A DNA stretch of 64,000 bases. Origin: Ashinkailepas kermadecensis. Its lineage: Eukaryota; Arthropoda; Thecostraca; Neolepadidae. Of the stretch, positions 1-10,342 are shown in pieces (the first letter of the stretch is position 1; every line of letters starts with the position of its first letter). The position numbers and the translations under genes were made by a program. The stretch lies in assembly GCA_034440615.1 (NCBI GenBank), contig JAOTOM010004868.1:447501-511500 (forward strand). The letters run 5' to 3'. Below the pieces are notes generated by a model, which saw only the letters and a program-made list of their open reading frames with translations, was not told the DNA's origin and did not search any database.

Positions 1-569
1 AGGCACGGTCACCAACATGAAGCGGTGGTACATGCATGGGAAAGCGGTGGCTACCGCTATCATCAACGCCTTACACTCAGGGTTGAAACAAAATGGGCTG
101 TTGCTTGATTTTCCATATCCATAACATGATCATCTCCAGGTAATTTTGTTTTCAGTTAGATATTTGGGCTTTAGGGCGCATGGTCATGTAGCCCTTTTTT
201 CGAGTTTGAATGGCGCTGTTTGACAACGAATTCATCCGTGTGATAACGTGTTCGATATTCGCTTGACAATGCAAACTGACATTCCGATGTCGTCAGCTTG
301 AGGAAAAATATCCTTCCTGGATTGCATCAGCCGATAAAACAAAATCCTCTCCACATCCAGGATTACAAAGTGCAAATCCAGCCGCACACCCAGACCCTCG
401 AATCACGCCCCAGGAGGCTCAGGGAGGGTTTACACGGCGTCCAGCCGCCGACCCGCGGTGGGTCGGCGGCATCGCGTGCAAGGCCACCTCCACCGCGATC
501 GCCAGACCCCCTCCCCCACCCCATCCAGCGGGACCGGCACCCTGCGAGACAAGTGCGCACTGGCCGCGC
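1..569. other. intergenic sequence, no gene seen
   Basis: No convincing exon is visible. Around 167-196 there is a degenerate match to the short core element described elsewhere in this window (GGGCTTTAGGGCGCATGGTCATG). It is too eroded, and lacks flanking direct repeats, to be called an insertion. Confidence 0.5.
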
Positions 570-2760
570 CCAGGCTCTGTACGAGCCCAGCCACTGCTAT
601 ACACCAGGGAGACTACGTCAGGCTACGTCCAGGCTCTGTACGAGCCCAGCCACTGCTATACACCAGGGAGACTACGCCACTGCTATACACCAGGGAGACT
701 ACGTCAGGCTACGTCCAGGCTCTGTACGAGCCCAGCCACTGCTATACACCAGGGAGACTACGCCACTGCTATACATCAGGGAGACTACGTCACCTCAGCC
801 ACTGCTATACACCAGGGAGACTACGCCACTGCTATACATCAGGGAGACTACGTCACTGCTATACATCAGGGAGACTACGCCACTGCTATACACCAGGGAG
901 ACTACGCCACTGCTATACACCAGGGAGACTACGTCACCTCAGCCACTGCTATACACCAGGAGACTACGTCACCTCAGCCACTGCTATACATCAGGGAGAC
1001 TACGCCACCTCATACACCAGGAGACTACGTCACCTCAGCCACTGCTATACACCAGGGAGACTACGTCACCTCAGCCACTGCTATACACCAGGGAGACTAC
1101 GTCACCTCAGCCACTGCTATACACCAGGGAGACTACGTCACCTCAGCCACTGCTATACACCAGGGAGACTACGCCACCTCAGCCACTGCCATACACCAGG
1201 GAGACTACGTCACCTCAGCCACTGCTATACACCAGGGAGACTACGTCACCTCAGCCACTGCCATACACCAGGGAGACTACGCCACCTCAGCCACTGCCAT
1301 ACACCAGGGAGACTACGTCACCTCAGCCACTGCTATACACCAGGGAGACTACGCCACCTCAACCACTGCTATACACCAGGGAGACTACGCCACCTCAGCC
1401 ACTGCCATACACCAGGGAGACTACGCCACCTCAACCACTGCCATACACCAGGGAGACTACGCCACTGCTATACATCAGGGAGACTACGTCACCTCAGCCA
1501 CTGCTATACACCAGGGAGACTACGCCACCTCAGCCACTGCTATACACCAGGGAGACTACGCCACCTCAGCCACTGCTATACACCAGGGAGACTACGCCAC
1601 TGCTATACATCAGGGAGACTACGTCACCTCAGCCACTGCCATACACCAGGGAGACTACGTCACCTCAGCCACTGCCATACACCAGGGAGACTACGCCACC
1701 TCAGCCACTGCTATACACCAGGGAGACTACGCCACTGCTATACATCAGGGAGACTACGTCACCTCAGCCACTGCCATACACCAGGGAGACTACGTCACCT
1801 CAGCCACTGCCATACACCAGGGAGACTACGCCACCTCAGCCACTGCTATACACCAGGGAGACTACGCCACTGCTATACATCAGGGAGACTACGTCACCTC
1901 AGCCACTGCCATACACCAGGGAGACTACGTCACCTCAGCCACTGCTATACACCAGGGAAACTACGCCACCTCAGCCACTGCTATACACCAGGGAGACTAC
2001 GCAATCTCAGCCACTGCTATACACCAGGGAGACTACGCCACCTCAGCCACTGCCATACACCAGGGAGACTACGTCACCTCAGCCACTGCTATACACCAGG
2101 GAGACTACGCCACCTCAGCCACTGCTATACACCAGGGAGACTACGCCACCTCAGCCACTGCCATACACCAGGGAGACTACGTCACCTCAGCCACTGCCAT
2201 ACACCAGGGAGACTACGTCACCTCAGCCACTGCTATACACCAGGGAGACTACGCCACCTCAGCCACTGCTATACACCAGGGAGACTACGCCACCTCAGCC
2301 ACTGCTATACACCAGGGAGACTACGCCACCTCAGCCACTGCTATACACCAGGGAGATTACGCCACCTCAGCCACTGCTATACACCAGGGAGACTACGCCA
2401 CCTCAGCCACTGCTATACACCAGGGAGACTACGCCACCTCAGCCACTGCTATACACCAGGGAGACTACGCCACCTCAGCCACTGCTATACACCAGGGAGA
2501 CTACGCCACCTCAGCCACTGCTATACATCAGGGAGACTACGCCACCTCAGCCACTGCTATACATCAGGGAGACTACGCCACCTCAGCCACTGCTATACAC
2601 CAGGAGACTACGGCACCTCAGCCACTGCTATACATCAGGGAGACTACGCCACTTCAGCCACTGCTATACACCAGGAGACTACGGCACCTCAGCCACTGCT
2701 ATACATCAGGGAGACTACGCCACCTCAGCCACTGCTATACACCAGGGAGACTACGCAACC
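570..2760. repeat. 36-bp minisatellite array with 27-bp variant units
   Basis: About 60 tandem units of GCCACTGCTATACACCAGGG followed by AGACTACGCCACCTCA, 36 bp each. A 27-bp variant lacks the ACCTCAGCC segment and usually carries CATCAGG in place of CACCAGG. A 135-bp higher-order unit (one 27-mer plus three 36-mers) is repeated with its marker word at 1601, 1736 and 1871. The first ~150 bp hold longer units containing GCTCTGTACGAGCCC. Because 36 and 27 are multiples of three and the unit lacks stops in two plus-strand frames, frames of nearly 900 codons run through it. I regard these as non-coding. Confidence 0.95.
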
Positions 2761-2810
2761 TCGACAAGGGAGACATGCTCGGAGATACGACTCTGCGCGA
2801 CTGACATGGC

Positions 2811-2981
2811 GACCTTGGGTTCTTTTACGACGCATTCAACCGCTAGGCCATATGGCGTCGCCAACATCTCACGCCGATTGGTCTCGGGTGGACTCGGTAA
2901 ACGCCGTCGGCTGCGAGATTCGAACCCACAACCTTGCTATCAAGAGCCCGACGCTCTACCGACTGAGCTACCGCGGCCCCG
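2811..2981 (-). mobile_element. SINE, tRNA-Lys-like head (head 1), full length
   Basis: Read on the minus strand, it starts with a tRNA-like head: box A TAGCTCAGTCGG, a CTCTTGA anticodon-loop-like segment and box B GGGTTCGAATCTC. The head resembles tRNA-Lys. The shared SINE core follows (CCAATCGGCGTGAGA, then the CGACGC...GCGTCG hairpin and GTAAAAGAACCC). Flanking direct repeats GACTGACATGGC (2799-2810) and GACTGACACGGC (2982-2993) differ at one base and mark the insertion. Confidence 0.9.
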
Positions 2982-2993
2982 GGACTGACACGG

Positions 2994-3468
2994 CAGACGG
3001 GCGGGCAACCAGGGCCGGTGAGAGCAGACGACGCGAAGTGGGTGTGCCAGAGCGCACCAGCAGCGCACTGGTCTTCTTGTTTGGTGACGGTGCCCTGTTG
3101 ACAATGCCCTAAGATACGCAGACTGGAGATTTACCGTGCAGCATTCCAAGCTAGGGGAAAACAGATTGCGAGGAAAAGCGCTGGCCAGCTTTGAGTTGCC
3201 GAGACAAGCACCATGCATCACCGGTAAACACCGATCCTTCCCCATGTACGTGCTGCTATGCGCATCCAATCATGACCTCTCCACCTCTCAGGGTGGACCA
3301 CGTGACTGCCGCCGCCGCCGTCAGCTGGCCAGCCAGCCGACTGCGGCAGTTGGCCGACTGGTTGGTGCGGGGTCACCGGTGCGCCGTGCAGAAGCCGCGC
3401 CCAACGTCACGTTCAGTACGATGAGCCGCTTCACACTAAGCCGGACAGCATGTAAACGGGGGCAGAGG
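2994..3468. other. unique GC-rich sequence, no gene seen
   Basis: GC-rich unique sequence. Short open frames exist on both strands, but none shows a recognisable domain or convincing splice signals. Confidence 0.4.
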
Positions 3469-3546
3469 CGGCGGAAGGCAGCACCTCCTTCGGCTCTTTA
3501 ACTTCCCCGGCGGTAGGCAGCACCTCTTTCGGCTCTTTAACTTCCC
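3469..3546. repeat. 39-bp direct duplication
   Basis: Two adjacent copies of a 39-bp unit beginning CGGCGGAAGGCAGCACC and CGGCGGTAGGCAGCACC. Each ends in CGGCTCTTTAACTTCC, and only a few bases differ. Confidence 0.85.
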
Positions 3547-3562
3547 TTTCTCCTTGGTTCCC

Positions 3563-3622
3563 GTTAGTTGGTTAGTTGTTTGGGTTTAAAGGGCGCATCG
3601 ACTGATATGGTCATACAGCGCC
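3563..3622 (-). mobile_element. core-only mini-retroposon M1 (60 bp)
   Basis: In minus orientation this holds only the hairpin core (GGCGC...TGAC...GTCGATGCGCC) followed by a TTTAAACCCAA-type tail, with no tRNA head. It is flanked by 16-bp direct repeats, TTTCTCCTTGGTTCCC (3547-3562) and TTTCTCTTTGGTTCCC (3623-3638), with one mismatch. Direct repeats of this length suit target-primed retroposition. Confidence 0.8.
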
Positions 3623-3639
3623 TTTCTCTTTGGTTCCCA

Positions 3640-3755
3640 CTCAGCTGCTGGACCACACAGCGCCGCCAACCTCTCACGCCGATTGGCAGCGGGGGGGAAC
3701 ACGGTAATCCCGCCGGCTGTGCGATTCGAACAGACGACCTTGCGAGACCAAGAGT
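3640..3755 (-). mobile_element. SINE fragment, head 1 type, degenerate
   Basis: Minus-strand SINE relic lying directly beside M1. Box B (TTCGAATCGCACAGCC) and the core words CCAATCGGCGTGAGAGG and TTGGCGGCGC can be read. Box A and the acceptor part of the head are missing or eroded. Confidence 0.7.
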
Positions 3756-4245
3756 CCAACGATCCAACGATCAAGAGTCCGACGAAAAGTCTGGTCACAA
3801 TCACTCCAAATCAGCACGGATGTAACTTTCAAATGCGACGTCGCAGATTATTAACGCAAGCTCTTCGAAAGTTCCACCTAGATGGGCGATGACGTCACCC
3901 CATCGTCAGCGACGGAAGAGCTGGCTGCCCAGCACCCAGTGCCCTGAAATTCCACAGCTCAAGTGCAAACCAGCAGCCAGTATTGCTTCAACTCCTGAGC
4001 AACCGCCGCACTTCAGCAAACCGGTCTGACGACTACCAGCTGCAGCCCAGGGCTATGGGACTGGGCTATGGGCTGTGGGCTATGTGATTCACCATGTTCG
4101 ATTTCCGGCAAATGCTACCACATTTTCAAAAACAGTGTGTTTGATGATTCAAACGCCGCTTCATGCCAGCCAAAATGTCAGCTGTTTCAACCTTGCTGCG
4201 ACTTTTCCACGTGCTGGCATTGACAGCCGTCATACTATGAACAAT
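3756..4245. other. intergenic sequence, no gene seen
   Basis: Unique sequence with no recognisable coding or repeat content, apart from short runs such as GGGCTATGGG near 4050-4080. Confidence 0.4.
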
Positions 4246-4519
4246 CAGGGGCGGATCCAGGAATTGTCATTAGACACTTTATCTATGGAGGGCACCTCTA
4301 GCTGAAAAACTCGAAGAGGGGTGTGGGGTGAATTCTAGCACTGTAAGGGGGCCTTTTTTCAGAGGGGCGCCTCCAGCTGAACAATTCGAGGGGTCCACTG
4401 AAGCCTCCGGGTTGGTTGGTTGGTTATTGGGTTTTACGACACGTCGACCGTTGAGTCATGTAGCGTCGCCAATCCCTTACGCCGATTGGCCGCGGGAGAA
4501 GAGTAGCGACAGGTGAGAC

Positions 4520-5064
4520 CAGTAATAAATTATTCATGAAATAGGGTGGAATATACCACTTTCTGAACACTCAATCGACATCCTTCTCCAAGCTATATGA
4601 CCATTGCAGTCGATGCACCCTTTAAACCCAAATAACTAACTAACATCCTTCTCCAAGAAGTATCGGCATCCTGCTCCTTGATATGAAGTATTCATGTCTC
4701 CTTTCTAACAGTATATCGTTTATGAATAGCATGTGCATGCTCTCGATAAGGAATGGCGATACACGACTGTTTTGCAATGCAATTTCAGGTAAAGGGGTGG
4801 CCTTTAATGTGATATGGCATACAATACCAGTTTATAGCATAGTTATTATTCTCCCTATCCCGAATATAGCTCTTCATAAACTATGGATCTCATAAAAAAA
4901 AATGATACAGGTCCAGTCATAAGTACCTACACCATTGACTTAAATTTTAGTCTGAAAGACATCAAAAGCATTCTGCATTACACTAATTCAATGGCAAATT
5001 TTGACATCCTGCTATGCTCGTTTCGACATCTTACACCTAACGAAAAACCATTATTTTAACCCTG
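4520..5064. mobile_element. 545-bp hAT-like MITE (family B) nested in the SINE
   Basis: It is bounded by an exact 8-bp target duplication, GGTGAGAC at 4512-4519 and 5065-5072. Removing the insert plus one copy restores the SINE box-B region. The ends are weakly inverted: CAGTAATAAATTAT on the left, CAGGGTTAAAATAAT read inward from the right. An 8-bp duplication with CA...TG termini is typical of hAT elements. It carries no transposase, so it would be mobilised in trans. Confidence 0.85.
4593..4642 (+). mobile_element. core-only mini-retroposon M2 (50 bp) nested in the MITE
   Basis: Fifty bases running CTATATGACC...GCAGTCGATGCACCC and ending in a TTTAAACCCAAATAACTAACTA tail (given here as TTTAAACCC then AAATAACTAACTA). 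Exact 15-bp direct repeats ACATCCTTCTCCAAG flank it at 4578-4592 and 4643-4657. This is the fourth and youngest layer of the nest. Confidence 0.9.
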
Positions 5065-5355
5065 GGTGAGACTCGACCCCACAATCTTTTGATTGTGAGA
5101 CGGGCAACTTACCCAGAGACTACTCGTCCCCTTAAGCCTCCCGGAGTGACGCATTTTCCATGGGGCACATCCCCCAGTGCTGCCTGTGTCCACCCCGTAA
5201 GAATTCAGCACAACGCGAGGGGCAGAACCATGCCCCGGGATACCTTACAAACTGACCTCGGTAAACTCCTTACGCCGAACGGGGGAAACCTGGGCTGCAA
5301 ACTTAGCAACTTAGCCAGCAATGCGACAGTTCCTCTCCAACAGTCTCCTATCTCA

Positions 5356-5531
5356 CAGGGGCGGATCCAAGAATTTTGATCGAGGGGACTTGTTCCGGAG
5401 AAGCTCCATCTCTCGAAAAGATCATCTTCTACTCTGAGAAGCGCCATCGGCTGAATAAAGAACTCGTTCAGCGGGGGGTGGGGGGAGGATCAGCAGCACA
5501 TGCCCCCAGTTTCCCCCTGGATCCGCCAGTG
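5356..5531. mobile_element. short hAT-like element, family A (176 bp)
   Basis: The left terminus is CAGGGGCGGATCCAAGAATT and the right terminus CCCTGGATCCGCCAGTG is its imperfect inverted repeat. The flanking 8-mers CTATCTCA (5348-5355) and GTATCTCA (5532-5539) match at seven of eight bases. The inside is a shortened, diverged version of family A. Confidence 0.75.
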
Positions 5532-5539
5532 GTATCTCA

Positions 5540-6095
5540 ACCACCAACGACACAAACGAGGCGGAGCCGGGCGACCGAAGAAGTGTCGGCAGACAGCGCG
5601 CGCACACCTGCTGTTGGGAGGCGTCGGCTGCGGCTGTGCTCAACTACTGCTGCCGCTGCGGAAACTGCGCAGTGGGCGGGGGAGGGGGGAGGAGTGCGGG
5701 GGGGGCGTTGACTCAGCAGGGGTGGGTACGCCACTGCGTAGTTCCTCAGCACGTGCGTGCGGCGTCGAGCATCGAAGTCGGTGCAGCCGTGGGGTCAGCA
5801 AACACAACCACCGGCCAGAATGGACGGCGCATTCGCACTCCTCGTTTCATCGTTTTATCGTATTATCATCTAAGAGTGCTCATCAGCGATGCTGTTCGCT
5901 TCCCAATATTTGGCGTCACGGGTAACGTTTTACGATAATTCCCGGGGAATGGAGAAAACTGGACTTTTGTTTTGTGGAACTATACCATATTTCCATATAC
6001 AATATAGCTCGCCTGACTATACCGAGAAATGGTCTGCAAAAGTACTCCATGCTTAGAATATCACCTAGTTGATTGGCCTCGTGGAGCCCCAACGG
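5540..6095. other. CpG-rich then unique sequence, no gene seen
   Basis: The stretch 5560-5840 is rich in G, C and CpG and open on both strands over short distances, but no domain is recognisable. It could be a promoter-like CpG segment. That is inference only. Confidence 0.3.
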
Positions 6096-7074
<979 letters not shown>

Positions 7075-7240
7075 AGGCCTAAAAGCATTGCATGGACAGC
7101 ATGGAATTACGCCTAAATGCGTTGCATGGACAGCATGGACTGAATGCGCTGGAAATCCGAACATCGGATCCACCGTGGGGAGCCAGCCACTGCGGAACAC
7201 ACGCCGGCACGAGCCACACGCGAGGCCCCTACCAAGACGG

Positions 7241-7366
7241 TGCTTAGATTCTTTTACGACGTATTTGACTGCTGGCCATGGCGTCGCCAACCTCTCACGC
7301 CGGTTGGTCGCGGATGGACTCTGAAATCCCGGCCGGTTGTGAGACTCGAACCCACCACCATTCGAA
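7241..7366 (-). mobile_element. SINE, 5'-truncated
   Basis: Minus-strand copy with box B (GGGTTCGAGTCTCACA), the core CCAACCGGCGTGAGAGG and the hairpin CGACGC...GTCGT. Box A is lost, so this copy is 5'-truncated. The flanking repeats CCCTACCAAGACGG (7227-7240) and CCCTGCCAAGACGG (7367-7380) differ at one base. Confidence 0.85.
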
Positions 7367-7380
7367 CCCTGCCAAGACGG

Positions 7381-7818
7381 CAGCTGTTCTCAGTTGAAAA
7401 GCGGCCGCACGACTCAAGGTCAGCGGTGAAGCTGGCGACGTGCCAACTCTGGCAGGCGGCCACGGTGCGCCCGAGGGCATTGTCCTCCGAGTCTGATTGC
7501 GTCGTTTGTTGCCATGCCGACACAGCTGGCGTAGTCATGGCCGCGGGTCGCGAATTCAGCGCACTGTCGCAACTCAGGCTGCAAGCCATCAAGCTTAATG
7601 GAGCAAAATTAAATCTCCCGCTAAAAACTAGCATCAGGCCCATTTTGCTGGCCATCCCACTATCCTCCACAGGGGATATGTGGAATGTGGAATGTACAAT
7701 GTCCAACATATCCGACAAACCGGAGACGTTTACAATTGTAGGTAGGCTTACCGAGATGTTTGACTAATTTTACGGTGATATTTATTGCGCATAGTCGCAG
7801 TATCGCACACCACCAAGT
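7381..7818. other. unique sequence, no gene recognised
   Basis: Overlapping open frames of 150-200 codons run on both strands, partly through the adjoining SINE. I see no domain, splice signal or known protein similarity. Confidence 0.4.
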
Positions 7819-7833
7819 CCAGAAGCACTGCGA

Positions 7834-8011
7834 AGAAGAAGAACCTTGGGTTCTTTTACGACGCATTCAACCGCTGGGTCATATAGCGTCGCCAACCTCT
7901 CACGCCGATTGGTCGCGGGTGGAATCAGCAAACGCCGTCGGCTGTGAGATTCGACCTCACAATCTTGCGATCAACAGTGCGGCGCTCTACCAACTGAGCT
8001 ACCGCGGCCGC
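7834..8011 (-). mobile_element. SINE, head 1 type, full length
   Basis: Head 1 (GGCCGCGGTAGCTCAGTTGG box A; AGGTCGAATCTCACAG box B) is followed by the core CCAATCGGCGTGAGAGG, TTGGCGACGC, TATATGACCC and GCGTCGTAAAAGAACC. The target duplication is CCAGAAGCACTGCGA (7819-7833) and CCAGAAGCACTACGA (8012-8026). The core hairpin arms CGACGC and GCGTCG pair perfectly. Confidence 0.93.
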
Positions 8012-8026
8012 CCAGAAGCACTACGA

Positions 8027-8914
8027 GAGATTCACCACAGGCCGCACACAGATCAACCAAATAATACACATCACACACATCACAGCAACCAAATTACTCC
8101 CGAGGCACTGCTGACCACCTGCCAAGGCTGCATTTTATTGATTGATTGATTGATTGATTTCATGATACATGCCCTCCACGTGTTATGGACATTCAACCCA
8201 GTAAGCGACACAGCAGGGCGGCGTAAAAAGCGCGGGGAAAAGGCGCGGGTTTAAAAAATGCCACACGAGGACAGCGTGACGTCATCGATGCGGAAGACGT
8301 GACGTCACCAATTCTTGGAATCACACTCAACGCGAAACCTGCCAGGAAAACCGCGGTGTCCGACACGTTGGCTGACAACACTGGCTACATAAAAACACTG
8401 TGTCGCGTTTCAAACGGTTCGTGAGCATCACTCACAGTACACCCGAAGACCTTACGACGTACTATAAAGGTGCGAAGTGGCATTGATAAAAGATTAGATC
8501 GTGAAAGAGATCACTCCCAAGCATTCATAGTTCCACAGAAGCAGCGGCTGTTCGAGCAATTCCAGTCAGACACAGGAAATACAGTTCGTTGGACACGTGT
8601 CGAATATTGGAGTAGGAAAGGAGTTGCAGCCATTCTTGTTGGTGGCGACAGCAATGGTAGCTGTCCTCCACTTTTTCCTTGTTTCGCCGAAAGGAAGATG
8701 AACAAAACAGCCAATGAAATCATCGTAGTTAGAATAACTTAGGCTGACCCAACAATCATTTCTATTCCACAAAACTGTTCCGGTATATTTGTTCGGGTAA
8801 CAAAAGGAGCCAAATAACACGCGTTAATTTTCGAATTAATTGGATTTACAGACGTTAATCGTCACCATTTCATATTCGGGGCACAATACCGTTCAACAAC
8901 CCTTCCTCGGGTAT
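8027..8914. other. unique sequence with a short TTGA microsatellite
   Basis: A TTGATTGATTGA tract lies at about 8136-8160. It resembles the tail of the LINE at 53.5 kb, but no LINE coding sequence adjoins it. The rest (8160-8914) is unique, and no gene is recognised. Confidence 0.5.
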
Positions 8915-8927
8915 TGTCACGGTGACA

Positions 8928-9079
8928 CGGATTGTGGCTTTACGACGCACTCAGCAGCTGGGGCCATATGGCGTCGCCTGCCTCTCACCCGGGCAGGAAG
9001 GGCGGGCATCGCGGGGAATCGAACCCCGCTCCTCTGGCGTGCCAGACGCTCAGCTTAACCACTGAGCTACCGCCGCCCC
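8928..9079 (-). mobile_element. SINE, head 3 type, full length
   Basis: Head 3 has box A GGTAGCTCAGTGGTTAAGC and box B GGGGTTCGATTCCCCGCG, a different tRNA-like head from the head 1 and head 2 copies. The core follows: GGGTGAGAGGCAGGCGACGC, CATATGGCCCC, GCGTCGTAAAGCC. The exact 13-bp target duplication TGTCACGGTGACA lies at 8915-8927 and 9080-9092 and is itself a near-palindrome. Confidence 0.92.
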
Positions 9080-9140
9080 TGTCACGGTGACATGAACCGG
9101 ACCACTTCCCACTTCTCGACAACCACCCAATGTGCTTTTT

Positions 9141-9159
9141 TTTTTTGGGGGGGGGGGAC
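9141..9159 (+). repeat. T-run followed by G-run
   Basis: About ten T followed directly by about eleven G. This is a simple homopolymer junction whose length is likely to vary and to be error-prone in assemblies. Confidence 0.8.
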
Positions 9160-9289
9160 CACGAGTCCGTGGGAGGCTCTGACCAATCCGTCCGAGGCTG
9201 CCGACCAAAGGAGCTTCTCAAGACCTTACGTGACAGCTGCCATCTTTCATCTTACGTGCCATCTTATCCTACATCTTATCTTACATCCT

Positions 9290-9352
9290 ACGTGATGATG
9301 ATGAATTGGTGTTTAGGGGCGCGTCGACTGCAAAGGTCATTTTGCGCCCATA
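9290..9352 (-). mobile_element. core-only mini-element M7, ATC-tailed subtype
   Basis: The minus strand reads TTATGGGCGC, AAAATGACC, GCAGTCGACGCGCCCCTAAA and an ATCATCATC tail. The outer stem GGGCGC/GCGCCC is intact. No flanking direct repeat is obvious, so the insertion boundary is less secure than for M1-M6. Confidence 0.6.
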
Positions 9353-10185
9353 ACTGTGTTGATAGCTAATCTATTATGCTCCTATAGTAGTCAGTAATTA
9401 ATAGTCTTCAGGGGCGGCGATATACTACATGACAGCTGCCCGTCTTGTCAGGCAAATTAAGGCTGGAAACTGACCTTTTCCTAGTACACTGGGGAGGAGG
9501 AGGTCTTTTCATGTACCGCCATATGCACGTTTACAGTTTCAAATTCGAGGTGCCGCTTTGACGCCACCTGCTAAGACTAATTAATACTCCACGTCCCAAC
9601 GGGACCTGGTTTGCTGACCTGGTTTGCCATAGCGGATTCGAAATAGCCCCCCCCCCTTCACAACCCTGCCACAAAGTGCTTGAGGAACCGCAATCACCAA
9701 CACAGGTTGGACCACCTGTGCGTACCGAAGGGATCCGAAAGGGGCTTACCAACCCAAAACATTCTCTTGAGCACCTTCCGGCGCCAGCAATCCCCGGACG
9801 CCGTACGGGGACTGCTAGCGCCGCAATCATTACGCAGTTTGAAACCCGCGCACGTCGTTTGAGCACCTCTGGCGAGCCAGAGCTCCACTGCGCAGCTGAC
9901 CACGTGCCGGTACCGAACCGCCCAGGGGAGGGGAGGGGAGGGGCAGGGGAGGCGTGGACATGCAAGTCCGGTACCGCCTGCGCCACCGCTCAGCGGCGCG
10001 GGTGGCACGACATGCCACCAGAGTCGGAAAAACCTGGATTTTTGGCAACCATAACATTCACACCTTAAAGGACGCCATTTTTACCTTCAGAGGGGGCGTG
10101 AACAGCTGAGCGGGCCACATTTCCTTGCATCAGCCGAGGTGGGGGGCGCCAGCAGTAGATAGAGTCGCCACTTCTTGCTGCGGTC
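9353..10185. other. unique sequence, no gene recognised
   Basis: Several overlapping frames of 100-150 codons exist on both strands at 9530-10070. None shows a domain, a strand preference or splice signals. There is a C-run near 9645-9655 and a GGGGA-rich stretch at 9920-9950. Confidence 0.4.
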
Positions 10186-10190
10186 ACAGT

Positions 10191-10342
10191 CGGTTGTGGC
10201 TTTACGAAGCACTCAGCAGCTGAGGTCATACGACGTCGCCTGCCTCTCACCCTGGCAGGAAGGGTGGGCACCGCGGGGAATCGAACTCCACACCTCTGGC
10301 GTGCTAAACGCTTATCTTAATCACCGAGCTGCCAACGGTCGC
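10191..10342 (-). mobile_element. SINE, head 3 type
   Basis: Box B is GGAGTTCGATTCCCCGCGG. The core contains GGTGAGAGGCAGGCGACG and a degraded hairpin arm (CTTCGTAAAGCC), which weakens the stem. Possible target repeats CGGTCACAG (10181-10189) and CGGTCGCACAG near 10336-10346 are imperfect, so the ends are approximate. Confidence 0.8.

Larger units (their letters stand above)
4411..5133 (-). mobile_element. SINE, head 2 type, inserted in hAT-like element and itself split
   Basis: Two parts of one minus-strand SINE. The tail and core occupy 4411-4519, starting GGTTGGTTGGTTATTGGG. The tRNA-like head lies at 5065-5133 (GGGGACGAGTAGTC... with box B GGGTCGAGTCTCACC). The pieces are separated by a 545-bp insertion. 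The SINE is flanked by AAGCCTCCGG (4401-4410) and AAGCCTCCCGG (5134-5144), a target duplication inside the older hAT-like element. Confidence 0.85.
4246..5200. mobile_element. hAT-like non-autonomous element (family A), split by later insertions, right end lost
   Basis: The left end CAGGGGCGGATCCAGGAATTG at 4246 matches the ends of the intact relative at 24792-25517. The inside has the family subrepeat GGGGCGCCTCCAGCTGAACAATTCGAGG, as a near-duplicate pair. The element is interrupted at 4411 by a SINE and resumes at about 5134 with CCCGGAGTGACGCA and TTCCATGGGGCACAT. The intact relative has the same words in the same order near 25350-25400. No right-hand inverted repeat is found. Confidence 0.75.

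Noticed and set aside
167..196. Additional mini-retroposon
   Set aside because: Only part of the core matches, the stem is not complete, and there is no flanking repeat.
298..3112. Two overlapping plus-strand open frames of almost 900 codons
   Set aside because: They are the 36/27-bp minisatellite read through in frames without stops, plus an antisense SINE at the end (the RDSNPQPCYQEPDALPTELP-like peptide is the reverse of a tRNA head).
9530..10070. Protein-coding gene in overlapping 100-150-codon frames
   Set aside because: GC-rich sequence open on both strands, with no domain, codon pattern or splice sites.
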